DNA from: JBBQLG01 sp964251665
GTDB lineage: Bacteria; Bacteroidota; Bacteroidia; Cytophagales; Spirosomataceae
Length of the DNA stretch: 64,000 bases
Assembly (NCBI GenBank): GCA_964251665.1
Contig: CAXUKO010000018.1
Location: 1 to 64,000, forward strand
Reading direction: 5' to 3'
The position numbers and the translations under genes are program-made. The notes under the pieces are model-generated. The model had not been told where the DNA came from, ran no database searches, and saw only the letters and a list, made by a program, of their open reading frames with translations. Each line of letters starts with the position of its first letter. The first letter of the stretch is position 1. Shown here piece after piece: positions 8,634 through 17,500 of the stretch.

Positions 8634-9542
8634 ATGCAAAACCGTTGGAGAATTGGATTGTTGGTTGGTGTGCTGATGGCGATGCTGAGTTCGTGCAGCA
8701 GTGAGTTTGCCAGAATCAACAAAGAAACCAACCCGGATACCAAATACAAAGCCGCCGTTGCTTATTACAAGAAAAGCGACTGGTATCATGCCAGCATTCT
8801 GTTTGAAGAGCTTATACCGGTATTGAAAGGCAGTACGGAGTCGGAGATGGCTCAGTTCTATTACGCTTATACGCAGTATAATCAGCAGCAGTATCTCCTG
8901 AGTTCGACTCTGTTCAAGAAGTTTTACGAAACCTTTGCCCGGAGTGAACTCGCTCAGGAAGCCATGTACATGTACGCGTTTTCGCTGTACAAAGATGCGC
9001 CGAACTTCAACCTCGATCAGTCGAACACGGTCACAGCCACATCGGCCCTACAGGACTTTGTGAACGCTTACCCCGAAAGTCAGTACCGGGACGAATGCAC
9101 AAAAATGATTATGTCGCTTCGCAACAAACTGGAGCGGAAAGCTTACGAGAAAGCGAAGCTGTATTACAAGACGAGCGGCTTTAACATTGCCGCCTATAAA
9201 TCGTCGGTCATTGCCATCAATAACTTCCAGAAGGAGTTCCCCGATTCGGAGTACAACGAAGAACTGGCCTTTCTGAAAGTGGATGCTGAATTTAGTCTAG
9301 CGCAGAACAGTCTGGAGACCAAGCAAAAGGAACGCTATCAGGAAGCGATCAGTTACTATCAGGGGTTTCGGGAGAAATATCCGAACAGCAAGTTTCTGAA
9401 GCAGGCCGAACGTATGAGCGAAACCAGTCTGAAACAGATCGACCGGTTAGCCGCGCTTGATAAAGAACGTGAAGCTGAGAAAGCCCGGGCCAAAGCAACC
9501 GCCGAGGCAAACCGGCCCGCTAAAGCCTCCACAGCCAACTAA
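8634..9542 (+). CDS. bamD: Outer membrane protein assembly factor BamD
   Basis: BamD is the lipoprotein subunit of the BAM complex, which folds beta-barrels into the outer membrane. A lipoprotein signal ends in LSSC with Cys21 as the lipidated residue. It is followed by TPR helices with BamD-like phrasing (AVAYYKKSDWYHASILFEEL, then LYKDAPNFNLDQ, then FVNAYPESQYRDEC). The C-terminal 35 residues are Glu/Lys/Ala-rich. The ATG at 8634 is preferred over the upstream in-frame TTG because that TTG lies within the promoter box. The next gene, rpoZ, follows 79 bases later and may share the transcript. Confidence 0.9.
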   Translation: MQNRWRIGLLVGVLMAMLSSCSSEFARINKETNPDTKYKAAVAYYKKSDWYHASILFEELIPVLKGSTESEMAQFYYAYTQYNQQQYLLSSTLFKKFYETFARSELAQEAMYMYAFSLYKDAPNFNLDQSNTVTATSALQDFVNAYPESQYRDECTKMIMSLRNKLERKAYEKAKLYYKTSGFNIAAYKSSVIAINNFQKEFPDSEYNEELAFLKVDAEFSLAQNSLETKQKERYQEAISYYQGFREKYPNSKFLKQAERMSETSLKQIDRLAALDKEREAEKARAKATAEANRPAKASTAN

Positions 9543-9621
9543 TTTAAGTGGTCGTGCTTTAACCGGCTCTGACTGCTCTTTTCATTGATAAACGTACCGG
9601 CGTACCGGCAACCAATAACCA

Positions 9622-9945
9622 ATGGCAACCAATCCATCGATCATCACCCGCGATACCGACAAAATTGCAGCGGCTACCGGCAATATCTACGAATCAGTTT
9701 ATATCATCTCGAAACGCGCCCGTCAGATCTCGTCCAAGATGAAAGAAGAACTGAGCAATAAACTGTCGGATTTCGTTTCAGCGGTCGATAACCTGGAAGA
9801 GGTATTTGAGAACCGGGAGCAAATCGAAATCTCGAAGTACTACGAGCGGCTGCCCAAGCCTACCTCTGTAGCTACGGATGAGTTTCTGGAAGGCAAAGTC
9901 TATTTCCGGTATGGTACCGGCATTGAGGAAGAAGCTGGTAAATAA
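9622..9945 (+). CDS. rpoZ: DNA-directed RNA polymerase omega subunit (Rpb6 family)
   Basis: A 107-residue protein with the Bacteroidota form of omega: an N-terminal segment ITRDTDKIAAATGNIYESV, then IISKRARQISSKMKEELSNK, which binds the beta-prime subunit and assists polymerase assembly. The position between bamD and coaBC is the arrangement usual in this phylum. A strong terminator follows. Confidence 0.85.
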   Translation: MATNPSIITRDTDKIAAATGNIYESVYIISKRARQISSKMKEELSNKLSDFVSAVDNLEEVFENREQIEISKYYERLPKPTSVATDEFLEGKVYFRYGTGIEEEAGK

Positions 9946-9964
9946 ATGATCTTTCCTTAGGGTA

Positions 9965-10012
9965 CGAAACCGCCCGGTTACGGAAATTCTCCGGCCGGGC
10001 GGTTTCGTTTGT
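9965..10012 (+). terminator. Rho-independent terminator after rpoZ
   Basis: A 13-base perfect stem (9965-9977 with 9995-10007) is followed by TTTGTT. It separates rpoZ from coaBC, whose ATG is only 15 bases farther on. Confidence 0.85.
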
Positions 10013-10027
10013 TAATTCCCACACTTC

Positions 10028-11266
10028 ATGCAGGGTAAACGAATTCTGTTGGGCGTAACGGGCAGCATTGCTGCGTATAAATCGGCGTTGCTGGTGCGTC
10101 TGCTGGTAAAAGCGGGGGCCGAGGTGCAGGTAGTCATGACCGAAGCAGCCACGCAGTTCATTACACCCCTGACGCTGGCAACGCTCTCTAAACGCCCGGT
10201 ACTGTCGCAGTTTACAACCAGCGCACCGGGTCAGGGCGATGGTCATTGGAATAACCATGTTGAACTGGGGCTGTGGGCAGATGCCCTTATCATCGCGCCC
10301 GCTTCGGCGCATAGCCTGGCTAAATGCGCACACGGTTTCTGTACTGATCTGCTGTCGGCGGTGTATTTATCCGCCAAGTGCCCGGTGTTTTTCGCGCCGG
10401 CTATGGATCTGGATATGTACCGGCACCCCTCCACCACCGAAAATCTGGCGCGCCTGGTGTCATTTGGCAACCAGGTTATAGACGCCGAACATGGCGAACT
10501 GGCCAGTGGCTTAGTCGGCGAAGGGCGACTGGCTGAGCCGGAAACCATTGTTCAAACATTGCACCGGCATTTCTCCCGGCGCGACGCCCTGGTGGGTAAG
10601 CGGGTCCTGATAACGGCCGGGCCAACGCAGGAACCCATTGATCCAGTGCGCTACATCAGCAATTACTCAACGGGAAAAATGGGTTACGCCTTAGCACGGG
10701 CATTTGCCCTCGCGGGGGCGAATGTCACACTCGTCAGTGGTCCAACGACCTTGCCCCTGCCTGATCCCATGATTCAGCGCATTGAGGTACAGTCGGCCCG
10801 GTCCATGTTTGATGCGACTGCCGATCAGTTTACCGGGGCAGACATTACGATTCTGAATGCGGCCGTGGCAGACTATACTCCTGCTCATCCCGCCGGGCAG
10901 AAGATCAAGAAGAGCGAACCGGAATTTTGGCTCGAGCTGACCAAAACCGTCGATATTGCGGCTACACTCGGGCAGCGCAAGCAGTCGGGACAACTGTTGA
11001 TGGGGTTTGCGCTGGAGACAAACGATGAACAGGCCAACGCCATTAAGAAACTTCACGTCAAAAATTTAGACTGGATTGTCCTGAATTCACTCCGCGACGC
11101 CGGGGCAGGTTTTGGACACGATACCAACAAAATTACCGTTATTGACAAAAATGAACAGCTTCATCAGTTCGCGCTCAAATCCAAAGATGACGTGGCACTG
11201 GACTTGCTGAATCTGATTGAAACCCGGCTGTCGGGAGTAACCCCACCGGACGCCCACATCCGGTAA
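10028..11266 (+). CDS. coaBC: Bifunctional phosphopantothenoylcysteine decarboxylase / phosphopantothenate-cysteine ligase
   Basis: CoaBC catalyses two steps of coenzyme A synthesis: ligation of cysteine to 4'-phosphopantothenate, then decarboxylation to 4'-phosphopantetheine. The flavin-binding CoaC half begins with LLGVTGSIAAYKSA and includes DALIIAPASAHSLAKCAHG. The CoaB half starts near residue 190 with GPTQEPIDPVRYISNYSTGK. The usual flexible-loop motif with an active-site Cys before GxGRM reads ASGLVGEGRL here (around residue 160), so Ser stands where Cys is expected. The length of 412 residues is normal. Together with coaX at 17.5-18.2 kb, two CoA genes lie in the window. Confidence 0.95.
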   Translation: MQGKRILLGVTGSIAAYKSALLVRLLVKAGAEVQVVMTEAATQFITPLTLATLSKRPVLSQFTTSAPGQGDGHWNNHVELGLWADALIIAPASAHSLAKCAHGFCTDLLSAVYLSAKCPVFFAPAMDLDMYRHPSTTENLARLVSFGNQVIDAEHGELASGLVGEGRLAEPETIVQTLHRHFSRRDALVGKRVLITAGPTQEPIDPVRYISNYSTGKMGYALARAFALAGANVTLVSGPTTLPLPDPMIQRIEVQSARSMFDATADQFTGADITILNAAVADYTPAHPAGQKIKKSEPEFWLELTKTVDIAATLGQRKQSGQLLMGFALETNDEQANAIKKLHVKNLDWIVLNSLRDAGAGFGHDTNKITVIDKNEQLHQFALKSKDDVALDLLNLIETRLSGVTPPDAHIR

Positions 11267-11298
11267 TTACTGATTAAAACCGGACGTGGGCGTCCGGT
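11245..11298. repeat. 20-base inverted repeat over the coaBC stop codon
   Basis: Arms 11245-11264 and 11279-11298 pair over 20 bases with one mismatch. The left arm encodes the last CoaBC residues. There is no T-run after it, so it could be a 3'-stabilising hairpin or a Rho-linked end rather than an intrinsic terminator. Confidence 0.7.
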
Positions 11299-11328
11299 CG
11301 AACCGGCTGACCAGCTACAGCAGTACCC

Positions 11329-12240
11329 ATGAACGTACGGACTATACTACTATTTTTTGCCTTGCTGACGGCTGCAACGCTGACGCGGGCGCAGGAAATT
11401 AACTGTACGGTGAACCTCAACACCGACCAGTTATTTGCCCAGCAGAAAACCGATTTCGGCTATTTTAACCAGTTAAAGACGGTTATCACCGAGTTTATGA
11501 ACGCCCGGCGCTGGACAAATGATCAGTTTGCTCCGGCCGAGCGCATCAACTGCACCCTGAACGTTAACCTGCTGAAATCGCTCTCGCAGGGCGTTTTTGA
11601 GGGAACAGCGCAACTGATCGTTTCCAGACCCGTTTATGGAACTACCTACGAAACGCCCATCCTCAGCTACGTGGACCGGTCGTTTAACTTTGCCTGGCTG
11701 CCTACAACGCCCATTTATTTTCGGGACAATGCCTACAGCGATGAACTGACGTCGATGCTGGCATTTTACGCCAATCTGGTGCTGGCGTCCGATTATGATT
11801 CGTTCAGCAAACAGGGTGGTAATCCGTTTGTGCAGCGGGCGTATCAGATTATGAACTATGCCCAGCAGGGTGGCGGGGGCGCGGGCTGGAGTCAGAACGG
11901 CGACCGCCGAAACCGGTACTGGTTGATCGAAAATCTGCAGAGTCAGCAGTTACTCAGTTTTCGGGATGGGTTCTATGTCTATCACCGGCAGTCGCTGGAT
12001 AACTTCGCAGCCAATCCGGTGCAGGCCCGTAAACAGGTGATGGGGCTGCTCACCACGATCCGGCAGATTTCCCAGCAACGTCCGGGAGCCGTACTGCTTA
12101 ATTCGTTCTTCGACGCTAAGTCCGACGAATTACTGAATATTATGTTCGAGGGCACTACCGATGAACGCCGAAAAGCGTTTGATTTGCTGTCGTTTCTGGA
12201 CCCCGGCAAAACCGAAGCCTACCGCAAATTAGTTCGGTAG
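11329..12240 (+). CDS. DUF4835 family exported protein
   Basis: A 303-residue protein with a signal peptide (MNVRTILLFFALLTAATLTRAQ). The mature part starts with EINCTVNLNTDQLF, and later has INCTLNVNL and FDAKSDELLNIMFEG, matching the conserved Bacteroidota family DUF4835. The biochemical role is not known. The family is habitually found between coaBC and recN, as here. An envelope or periplasmic location is expected from the signal peptide. Tandem codirectional arrangement with coaBC and recN (62 and 75 bases apart) suggests cotranscription. Confidence 0.85.
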   Translation: MNVRTILLFFALLTAATLTRAQEINCTVNLNTDQLFAQQKTDFGYFNQLKTVITEFMNARRWTNDQFAPAERINCTLNVNLLKSLSQGVFEGTAQLIVSRPVYGTTYETPILSYVDRSFNFAWLPTTPIYFRDNAYSDELTSMLAFYANLVLASDYDSFSKQGGNPFVQRAYQIMNYAQQGGGGAGWSQNGDRRNRYWLIENLQSQQLLSFRDGFYVYHRQSLDNFAANPVQARKQVMGLLTTIRQISQQRPGAVLLNSFFDAKSDELLNIMFEGTTDERRKAFDLLSFLDPGKTEAYRKLVR

Positions 12241-12315
12241 AATCCGGCACCGAACGCCCCAACCACCAAACTTTTACCCTAACCGGCTTTGTTAGAGAAG
12301 TAAGGAACCTTACGT

Positions 12316-13995
12316 ATGCTGTCGCATTTACTCATAAAAAATTACGCCCTGATCGAAAAACTCGAACTGTCTCCCGACCGCGAGTTAAATATCGTTACCG
12401 GCGAAACAGGCGCGGGAAAGTCCATTATGCTCGGTGCCATCGGCTTACTGCTGGGTAACCGGGCCGATACGAAAGTATTATATAACCCCGATCTCAAATG
12501 CATTATCGAGGGCACCTTCGACGTGTCGGGTTATCTGCTTGAAACCATTTTTGACGAAGAGGAACTGGATTATGCATCCACCTGCCTCGTGCGTCGCGAG
12601 ATTGTACCCAGCGGCAAAACGCGGGCCTTTGTCAATGATACGCCCGTTAATCTGGAAACGCTCCGGCGCATCACCAGTCAGTTAATGGACATTCACTCCC
12701 AGCACGACTCGGTCCTGCTTGGCTCGAACGACTACCAGCTGCAACTGGTAGACACCTACGCTCAGGATGACAATGCACTTCGGCAATACCATACCGATTA
12801 TCAGCTTTACCGCACGAAAAAAACGGCCCTCGATCAGTTACAGTCCGAAGCCTCGGCCATGCGCCGGGAGTTCGACTACAATAATTTCCTGTACGAAGAA
12901 TTAGCCAAAGCCAACCTGCAGGAAGATGAGCAGGAGCAGTTGGAGCAGGAGTTGAACATCCTCGAAAACGCGGAGGAAATTAAGGAACGCCTGCAACTGG
13001 CCTACGAGTATCTCGATAACGCGGAGCAGTCCGTAGTTACCTTTCTGAAGGGTGCCGTCAGCAATTTTAACCACGTCACCAAGTTGTCTGACCAGTACGC
13101 GCCCCTGCAGGAACGCGCCCAGAGTGCCCTCATCGAACTGCGTGATCTGGCTAACGATGTCAGCCACGAGCAGGATATGGTGGAGGTGAACGACACCCGC
13201 GCCGAAGCCATCCGCGACCGGCTCAATTTTATCTACCAGCTTCAGACCAAGCACCAGGTGAAAGATGTGGCAGGTTTACTGGCGGTACAGGTAGAACTGG
13301 AACGGAAGGTCAGCATTGTCCTGAATTTAGACGACAATTTAGCCACTGCCCGTGAGCAGGCCGACCGGGCCAGGCAGCAGATGATGGTCAGCGCGGAGGA
13401 GTTATCCCGGATACGGCGGGCCGTGCTGGAACCGATTCAGGGGGAAATTGGCGGGCTGCTGCGCGACTTGGGTATGCCCAACGCGTCGCTTAAAATTCAG
13501 GCTGAGACCGGAAAACCCGCCCCAACGGGCATTGATACCGTATCGTTTCTGTTCAGTGCCAACAAGGGAGTTAAACCCCAGCAGCTTAAAAATGTGGCCT
13601 CGGGTGGGGAGTTTTCCCGGCTGATGATGGCGATTAAATACATTCTGGCCAGCAAACGCTCGCTGCCGACGATTATTTTCGACGAAATTGATACCGGTGT
13701 TTCGGGTGAAATCGCCATTAAAATGGGAACAATGATGCGGGCGATGGCACATAACCACCAGATCATTGCCATCACGCACCTGCCTCAGATTGCGGCTCAG
13801 GGCGAGGCTCATTATTTCGTGTACAAGGACAACTCGTCCGACAAAACTGTCAGCCGCATCAAAAAACTCACCTTCGACGAGCGGGTAGGTGAGATTGCCC
13901 AGATGATCGGTGGTGCCAATCCATCACCGAGTGCGGTGAAAAACGCCCGCGAAATACTAAAGCAAAAGCCAGCCCCGGCACCCGCCGTTAAATGA
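12316..13995 (+). CDS. recN: DNA repair protein RecN
   Basis: RecN is an SMC-like ATPase that helps repair double-strand breaks by holding DNA ends together. Walker A GETGAGKS is at residues 29-36. A long coiled-coil middle with many Gln and Glu spans about 155-380. The ABC signature region reads ASGGEFSRLMMAIKYILA and Walker B reads IIFDEIDTGVSGE near the C-terminus. The length of 559 residues is typical. Transcribed with the upstream DUF4835 gene by position. Confidence 0.95.
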   Translation: MLSHLLIKNYALIEKLELSPDRELNIVTGETGAGKSIMLGAIGLLLGNRADTKVLYNPDLKCIIEGTFDVSGYLLETIFDEEELDYASTCLVRREIVPSGKTRAFVNDTPVNLETLRRITSQLMDIHSQHDSVLLGSNDYQLQLVDTYAQDDNALRQYHTDYQLYRTKKTALDQLQSEASAMRREFDYNNFLYEELAKANLQEDEQEQLEQELNILENAEEIKERLQLAYEYLDNAEQSVVTFLKGAVSNFNHVTKLSDQYAPLQERAQSALIELRDLANDVSHEQDMVEVNDTRAEAIRDRLNFIYQLQTKHQVKDVAGLLAVQVELERKVSIVLNLDDNLATAREQADRARQQMMVSAEELSRIRRAVLEPIQGEIGGLLRDLGMPNASLKIQAETGKPAPTGIDTVSFLFSANKGVKPQQLKNVASGGEFSRLMMAIKYILASKRSLPTIIFDEIDTGVSGEIAIKMGTMMRAMAHNHQIIAITHLPQIAAQGEAHYFVYKDNSSDKTVSRIKKLTFDERVGEIAQMIGGANPSPSAVKNAREILKQKPAPAPAVK

Positions 13996-14049
13996 ACGGA
14001 AAACCCGTAAAAGGGCTTATTCATGTAGTAACCATTTCTCCTTTTCTTT

Positions 14050-14499
14050 ATGCCTTTCCGTCAGATTATCGCAGCTGTTGCAGCCGGTTTAGTCCTGTAT
14101 GCCTGTTCATCGGGTGCATCAAAAGAAGCGGTTGATGCCGCTGAAACGAAGGTACTTGCCGTTCACGACGAAGTGATGCCCAAGATCAGCGACGTTCTGA
14201 AACTTACCAAGCAGCTACGGCAGCGGACCGATTCCCTCGATCAGTTGAAAGCAACTGATGCCTCGGCGACGGTGCGGATAGATGAAGAGAAGGCGCAGGT
14301 CAGGCAGTTGACCCGGCAATTAAAGGAAGCCGACAGTTTGATGATGGGCTGGATGGAAGGCTACCACGGTGACACGCTGCAGCAACTCAAGCCCGAGCAG
14401 GCTCTGAGTTACCTCACGCAGCAACAAACTAAAATTAACGATGTCAAACAGAAGCTTAACAACAGCATCAGCCAGGCGCGGACGTATCTTACGAAATAG
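14050..14499 (+). CDS. Small coiled-coil lipoprotein of unknown function
   Basis: A 149-residue protein with a lipoprotein signal (VLYACSSG; lipidated Cys near residue 19). The rest is predicted helical and coiled-coil, rich in Lys, Glu, Gln and Leu, with no enzyme motif. Its 3' end overlaps the start of the SCO gene by 59 bases in another frame. The following genes encode a copper-delivery type protein and a cytochrome c, so it may take part in the same envelope respiratory assembly, but that is only inferred from position. Confidence 0.75.
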   Translation: MPFRQIIAAVAAGLVLYACSSGASKEAVDAAETKVLAVHDEVMPKISDVLKLTKQLRQRTDSLDQLKATDASATVRIDEEKAQVRQLTRQLKEADSLMMGWMEGYHGDTLQQLKPEQALSYLTQQQTKINDVKQKLNNSISQARTYLTK

Positions 14500-15124
14500 T
14501 GCATTGGCAGCGGCTTTCGTGTTTGGGCTGGGGGCTTGCCAGTCAACCGACAAACTGCCGATTCTGGGCGAACGTAAAGCCGTTACTAAAGTGGTCGATG
14601 GCAAGCCAGTTGTCGATTCTGTATATCGCACCATCCCTGACTTTCGCTTTGCCAGCCAATACGGCGATACAGTGTCAGCCGCTACCCTAAACGGCAAAAT
14701 CTACGTGGCGGACTTCTTCTTCACCACCTGCCCAACCATCTGCCCCAAAATGAAGGTGCAGTTGAAACGGGTATACGAGCGGTTTAAGGGTAACCCGGAT
14801 GTAATGCTGCTTTCGCACACCATCGATCCAAACCACGATACCATACCGGTATTGAAGGAGTTTGCGGAAGGGTTGGGGGTTACCGGTCGGCAATGGCTGT
14901 TCGTTACCGGCGACCGGGAGAAGATTTACGACATCGGTCAGAATTTTTACATGGTTACCGCGCAGGAAGATTCGTCGGCCCCCGGTGGTGTGGTACATTC
15001 GGGTGCGTTCATCCTGGTCGATAAGGAAAAGCATGTCCGGGGTATTTACGACGGCACCACCGAAGACGGCGTTGACCGGCTAATGACGGATATGGACAAA
15101 CTCCTGGCGGAATACAAGAAATGA
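14441..15124 (+). CDS. SCO1/SenC family copper-binding lipoprotein
   Basis: SCO proteins are thioredoxin-fold copper carriers used in assembling the CuA site of cytochrome oxidase. The copper ligands are visible: CPTIC with Cys97 and Cys101, and His186 in VVHSGAF. A twin-charged N-region (SARRGRILRN) leads into a lipoprotein signal with LGAC, Cys33. The ATG at 14441 lies 59 bases inside the preceding gene; no other ATG gives a signal peptide, so the overlap appears real. The cytochrome c gene overlaps its stop (ATGA). Confidence 0.9.
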   Translation: MSNRSLTTASARRGRILRNSALAAAFVFGLGACQSTDKLPILGERKAVTKVVDGKPVVDSVYRTIPDFRFASQYGDTVSAATLNGKIYVADFFFTTCPTICPKMKVQLKRVYERFKGNPDVMLLSHTIDPNHDTIPVLKEFAEGLGVTGRQWLFVTGDREKIYDIGQNFYMVTAQEDSSAPGGVVHSGAFILVDKEKHVRGIYDGTTEDGVDRLMTDMDKLLAEYKK

Positions 15125-15582
15125 GTCAATCTATTCCCCATCACACGAATGTCGGCAGGCCATTGACCACTCTCTTTGGTATTCTATTGCTGGTAAACAG
15201 CCTGTCTGGTTGTCAGGACCCGGAAGAGATCAAACGGGAGAAGTACATCACCGAAGGCATCCGGCTTTACCAGATTAGCTGCGCCAACTGCCATCAGAAA
15301 GACGGGAAAGGACTCGGTGCGTTGTATCCTCCCCTTGCCGGGTCTGATTATTTGGCCAACAAGAACTCGGTTATTTGCCTGATGCGAAACGGGCAACAAG
15401 GGCCGATAGTGGTGAATGGCCGACGTTACAACCGGGTCATGCCCGCGCAACTGCAACTATCGGATCTGGAAATCGCGGAGATAACAACGTACCTCTACAA
15501 TAAGTGGGGAAACGAGAAAACCATCTCGGGCGTCAAAGAAGTAAGTAAGGTGCTGAAAACCTGCCCGGCACCCCGGTATTAA
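15121..15582 (+). CDS. Cytochrome c lipoprotein
   Basis: A 153-residue class I type cytochrome c. The heme attachment motif CANCH is at residues 54-58, and a likely Met ligand is in RVMPAQLQ. A lipoprotein signal with LSGC (Cys31) tethers it to the membrane. It overlaps the SCO gene by 4 bases, so the two are translationally coupled. The likely role is electron transfer in the respiratory chain. It ends convergently with lptC, overlapping by 4 bases. Confidence 0.9.
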   Translation: MSQSIPHHTNVGRPLTTLFGILLLVNSLSGCQDPEEIKREKYITEGIRLYQISCANCHQKDGKGLGALYPPLAGSDYLANKNSVICLMRNGQQGPIVVNGRRYNRVMPAQLQLSDLEIAEITTYLYNKWGNEKTISGVKEVSKVLKTCPAPRY

Positions 15583-16175
15583 AAGCCCGGCCCACCCTCC
15601 ACGCCGAACACTCCGCTTACCTTCTTAAAACTATAACGGGAGAAATCCTGCTCGGCGATCATGCCCATGCCGTATAATTTTTCGCCGGTAAGCTGATTCA
15701 GCACGGTTACGCGTCGCTCCGTATACACTTTTTTCGTGTTTGGATTCCAGTTCAGTTCGTCGGTCAGGAGCTTCTCGCGCGTTAGTTTCTTCAGCACTAC
15801 CACATGGCCCATCAGCGTGTAAATGTCTTTGGCTTTGCTGTATCGCCCTGAATCTGAGCGCAGGGTCGTAATAACGTCCCCGGCAGGACCATAAAACTCA
15901 ATATTGACGGGTTTGGGGTACGTCCGATCTTCGCTGACGTAGCGCAGTTGGCTGGGGGTGGTCATCTTCACCTTCAGCTGTGCCGCTTCGCTGTACAGCA
16001 TATTCACGTTATTGATCTCTTCAATCGGGCCTTTGTAGGGAGCCACTACTTTGCGGGGCTTCCGATCCTCCTGGCAGGCTGTTAATCCGGCCAGGCCACC
16101 CAGCAACGCGCCAAATCCGACCCACCAACTGATGCGGACAGTCCACTGCCTGCGTGTACGCCTGGTAATCAACAC
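15579..16175 (-). CDS. lptC: LPS export ABC transporter periplasmic protein LptC
   Basis: LptC receives lipopolysaccharide from the inner-membrane LptBFG transporter and passes it to the LptA/OstA bridge. The 198-residue protein has an N-terminal basic region, one hydrophobic helix ending in LTACQ (Cys34, possibly lipidated), and LptC-like strands (VNIEFYGPAGDVITTLRSD, then DELNWNPNTKKVYT). The best start is GTG at 16175; no ATG is available upstream before the previous gene. It follows the barrel-protein gene by 11 bases, so it is the last gene of the coaX operon. Confidence 0.85.
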   Translation of the reverse strand: MLITRRTRRQWTVRISWWVGFGALLGGLAGLTACQEDRKPRKVVAPYKGPIEEINNVNMLYSEAAQLKVKMTTPSQLRYVSEDRTYPKPVNIEFYGPAGDVITTLRSDSGRYSKAKDIYTLMGHVVVLKKLTREKLLTDELNWNPNTKKVYTERRVTVLNQLTGEKLYGMGMIAEQDFSRYSFKKVSGVFGVEGGPGF

Positions 16176-16186
16176 CTGATTCGGAT

Positions 16187-17500
16187 TTAATCGACCACTG
16201 ATTTACGGAACCACCAGTCGTTGAGCGAAACGCCCAGTGCCAGCCGGATATAGCGTTCGCGTACCTGCGCGCCTTCCGATGAACCCCGTTGCCCGCCCAC
16301 AATCGCCAGGTTGACATGGTTGACGTAGTAGTTGCCCATCGGCAGAGAAAGCCCCAGACTCACGTTCATATCCGTCACCTGCTTCCCGCCAACGTAATAA
16401 GGCGTCTGTTTGTACTGAAAGCCTGCCCGATAGGTAATCAGATCGCGGTAGTGGTTTGAGTTACTTTTGGGAACAAACTCGAATCCGGTAGAAACTGACA
16501 GGGCATCCCGCAAACCTTCCGACTGATTGAGGGTATTACGATAGCTGCTCCAGGGTTGGTAGCCAACATCGACACCAACCAGAAAACTGTTCAGTTTTTC
16601 GAAGCTGATACCGGCATGAAGTTGCTGCGGCAGCGTAACGGAAGCCCCCTGATTGGCACCCAGCGTATCAGCTATGGGCACACCCGACGCATTGACTACC
16701 GGCACTCCGTTGGCCGTTTGCTGATAAATACTGGTTTCACTGGTACTGATACGGACCTGCGGATCGTAGGTAATACCCAGATTCAGGAACCGGGTCTCAC
16801 TCAGTTTAGGCCGCCAGGCTGCGCCGATGCGGTAAATCAGGTCATGGTAGTTGATCCGGTTCGTTCTGGAAAGTTGCAGATCGCTTGCTGTTGCAACGAC
16901 CCGGGCATCGGAACTGGTTATGGTGTTGCCGAAGATGAACGAGGCTTCGGCCCCCACATATATGTTTTTACCAACCCGCACGCCGTTGGAAAACGACGCC
17001 CGGTTCAGGCCTCCCCGACCGGAATACGTGTACTGAGTTGGGTAATAGTTGGGTGAGCCAACTAAACCTGTCTGTGTAGTCTGATAATCGACATAGCTGT
17101 AGGGCCGCAGACTGATGGATGAATTCCAGCGCGATGAAATAGGGAAAGCCAGCGCTACATAACTCAGGTTGCCGCCAAAATTTTTCTGCGTAGCACCGCG
17201 CTGTGCCAGTTGCCGGGACTGCCCCTGCAAGCCCAGTTCAAAAATGGTGAACCGCGTCCGACGTGCCAGCAGGGCGGGATTCTGGCTGTTGAGAAAGAAT
17301 GGACTGGCATTACTGACACCAATGCTACCCATACCCATATTGGTTACGTTAGCTTCGCCGTAGGCCTCCCCCAGGCCGAGGGCTGAGTAAGGTGAGTTCC
17401 CCAAACCCTGCGCCCGCGCCACAGTAGCCGACAGAGTCAGCAACATGACCAGCGATGTCAGGTGAACGCTATGTTTATTCCACTTGTAAATCCTTGACAT
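16187..17500 (-). CDS. Outer membrane beta-barrel protein, unknown function
   Basis: A 437-residue protein with a signal peptide (MLLTLSATVARAQ) followed by amphipathic strands with alternating aromatic residues and many Asn/Ser/Tyr turns, the look of a FadL/OmpP1-like barrel. The N-terminal mature sequence GLGNSPYSALGLGEAYGEAN resembles the start of FadL-type proteins of Bacteroidota. Substrate unknown. It overlaps coaX by 26 bases and precedes lptC by 11 bases, so all three are very likely one transcript. Confidence 0.8.
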   Translation of the reverse strand: MSRIYKWNKHSVHLTSLVMLLTLSATVARAQGLGNSPYSALGLGEAYGEANVTNMGMGSIGVSNASPFFLNSQNPALLARRTRFTIFELGLQGQSRQLAQRGATQKNFGGNLSYVALAFPISSRWNSSISLRPYSYVDYQTTQTGLVGSPNYYPTQYTYSGRGGLNRASFSNGVRVGKNIYVGAEASFIFGNTITSSDARVVATASDLQLSRTNRINYHDLIYRIGAAWRPKLSETRFLNLGITYDPQVRISTSETSIYQQTANGVPVVNASGVPIADTLGANQGASVTLPQQLHAGISFEKLNSFLVGVDVGYQPWSSYRNTLNQSEGLRDALSVSTGFEFVPKSNSNHYRDLITYRAGFQYKQTPYYVGGKQVTDMNVSLGLSLPMGNYYVNHVNLAIVGGQRGSSEGAQVRERYIRLALGVSLNDWWFRKSVVD

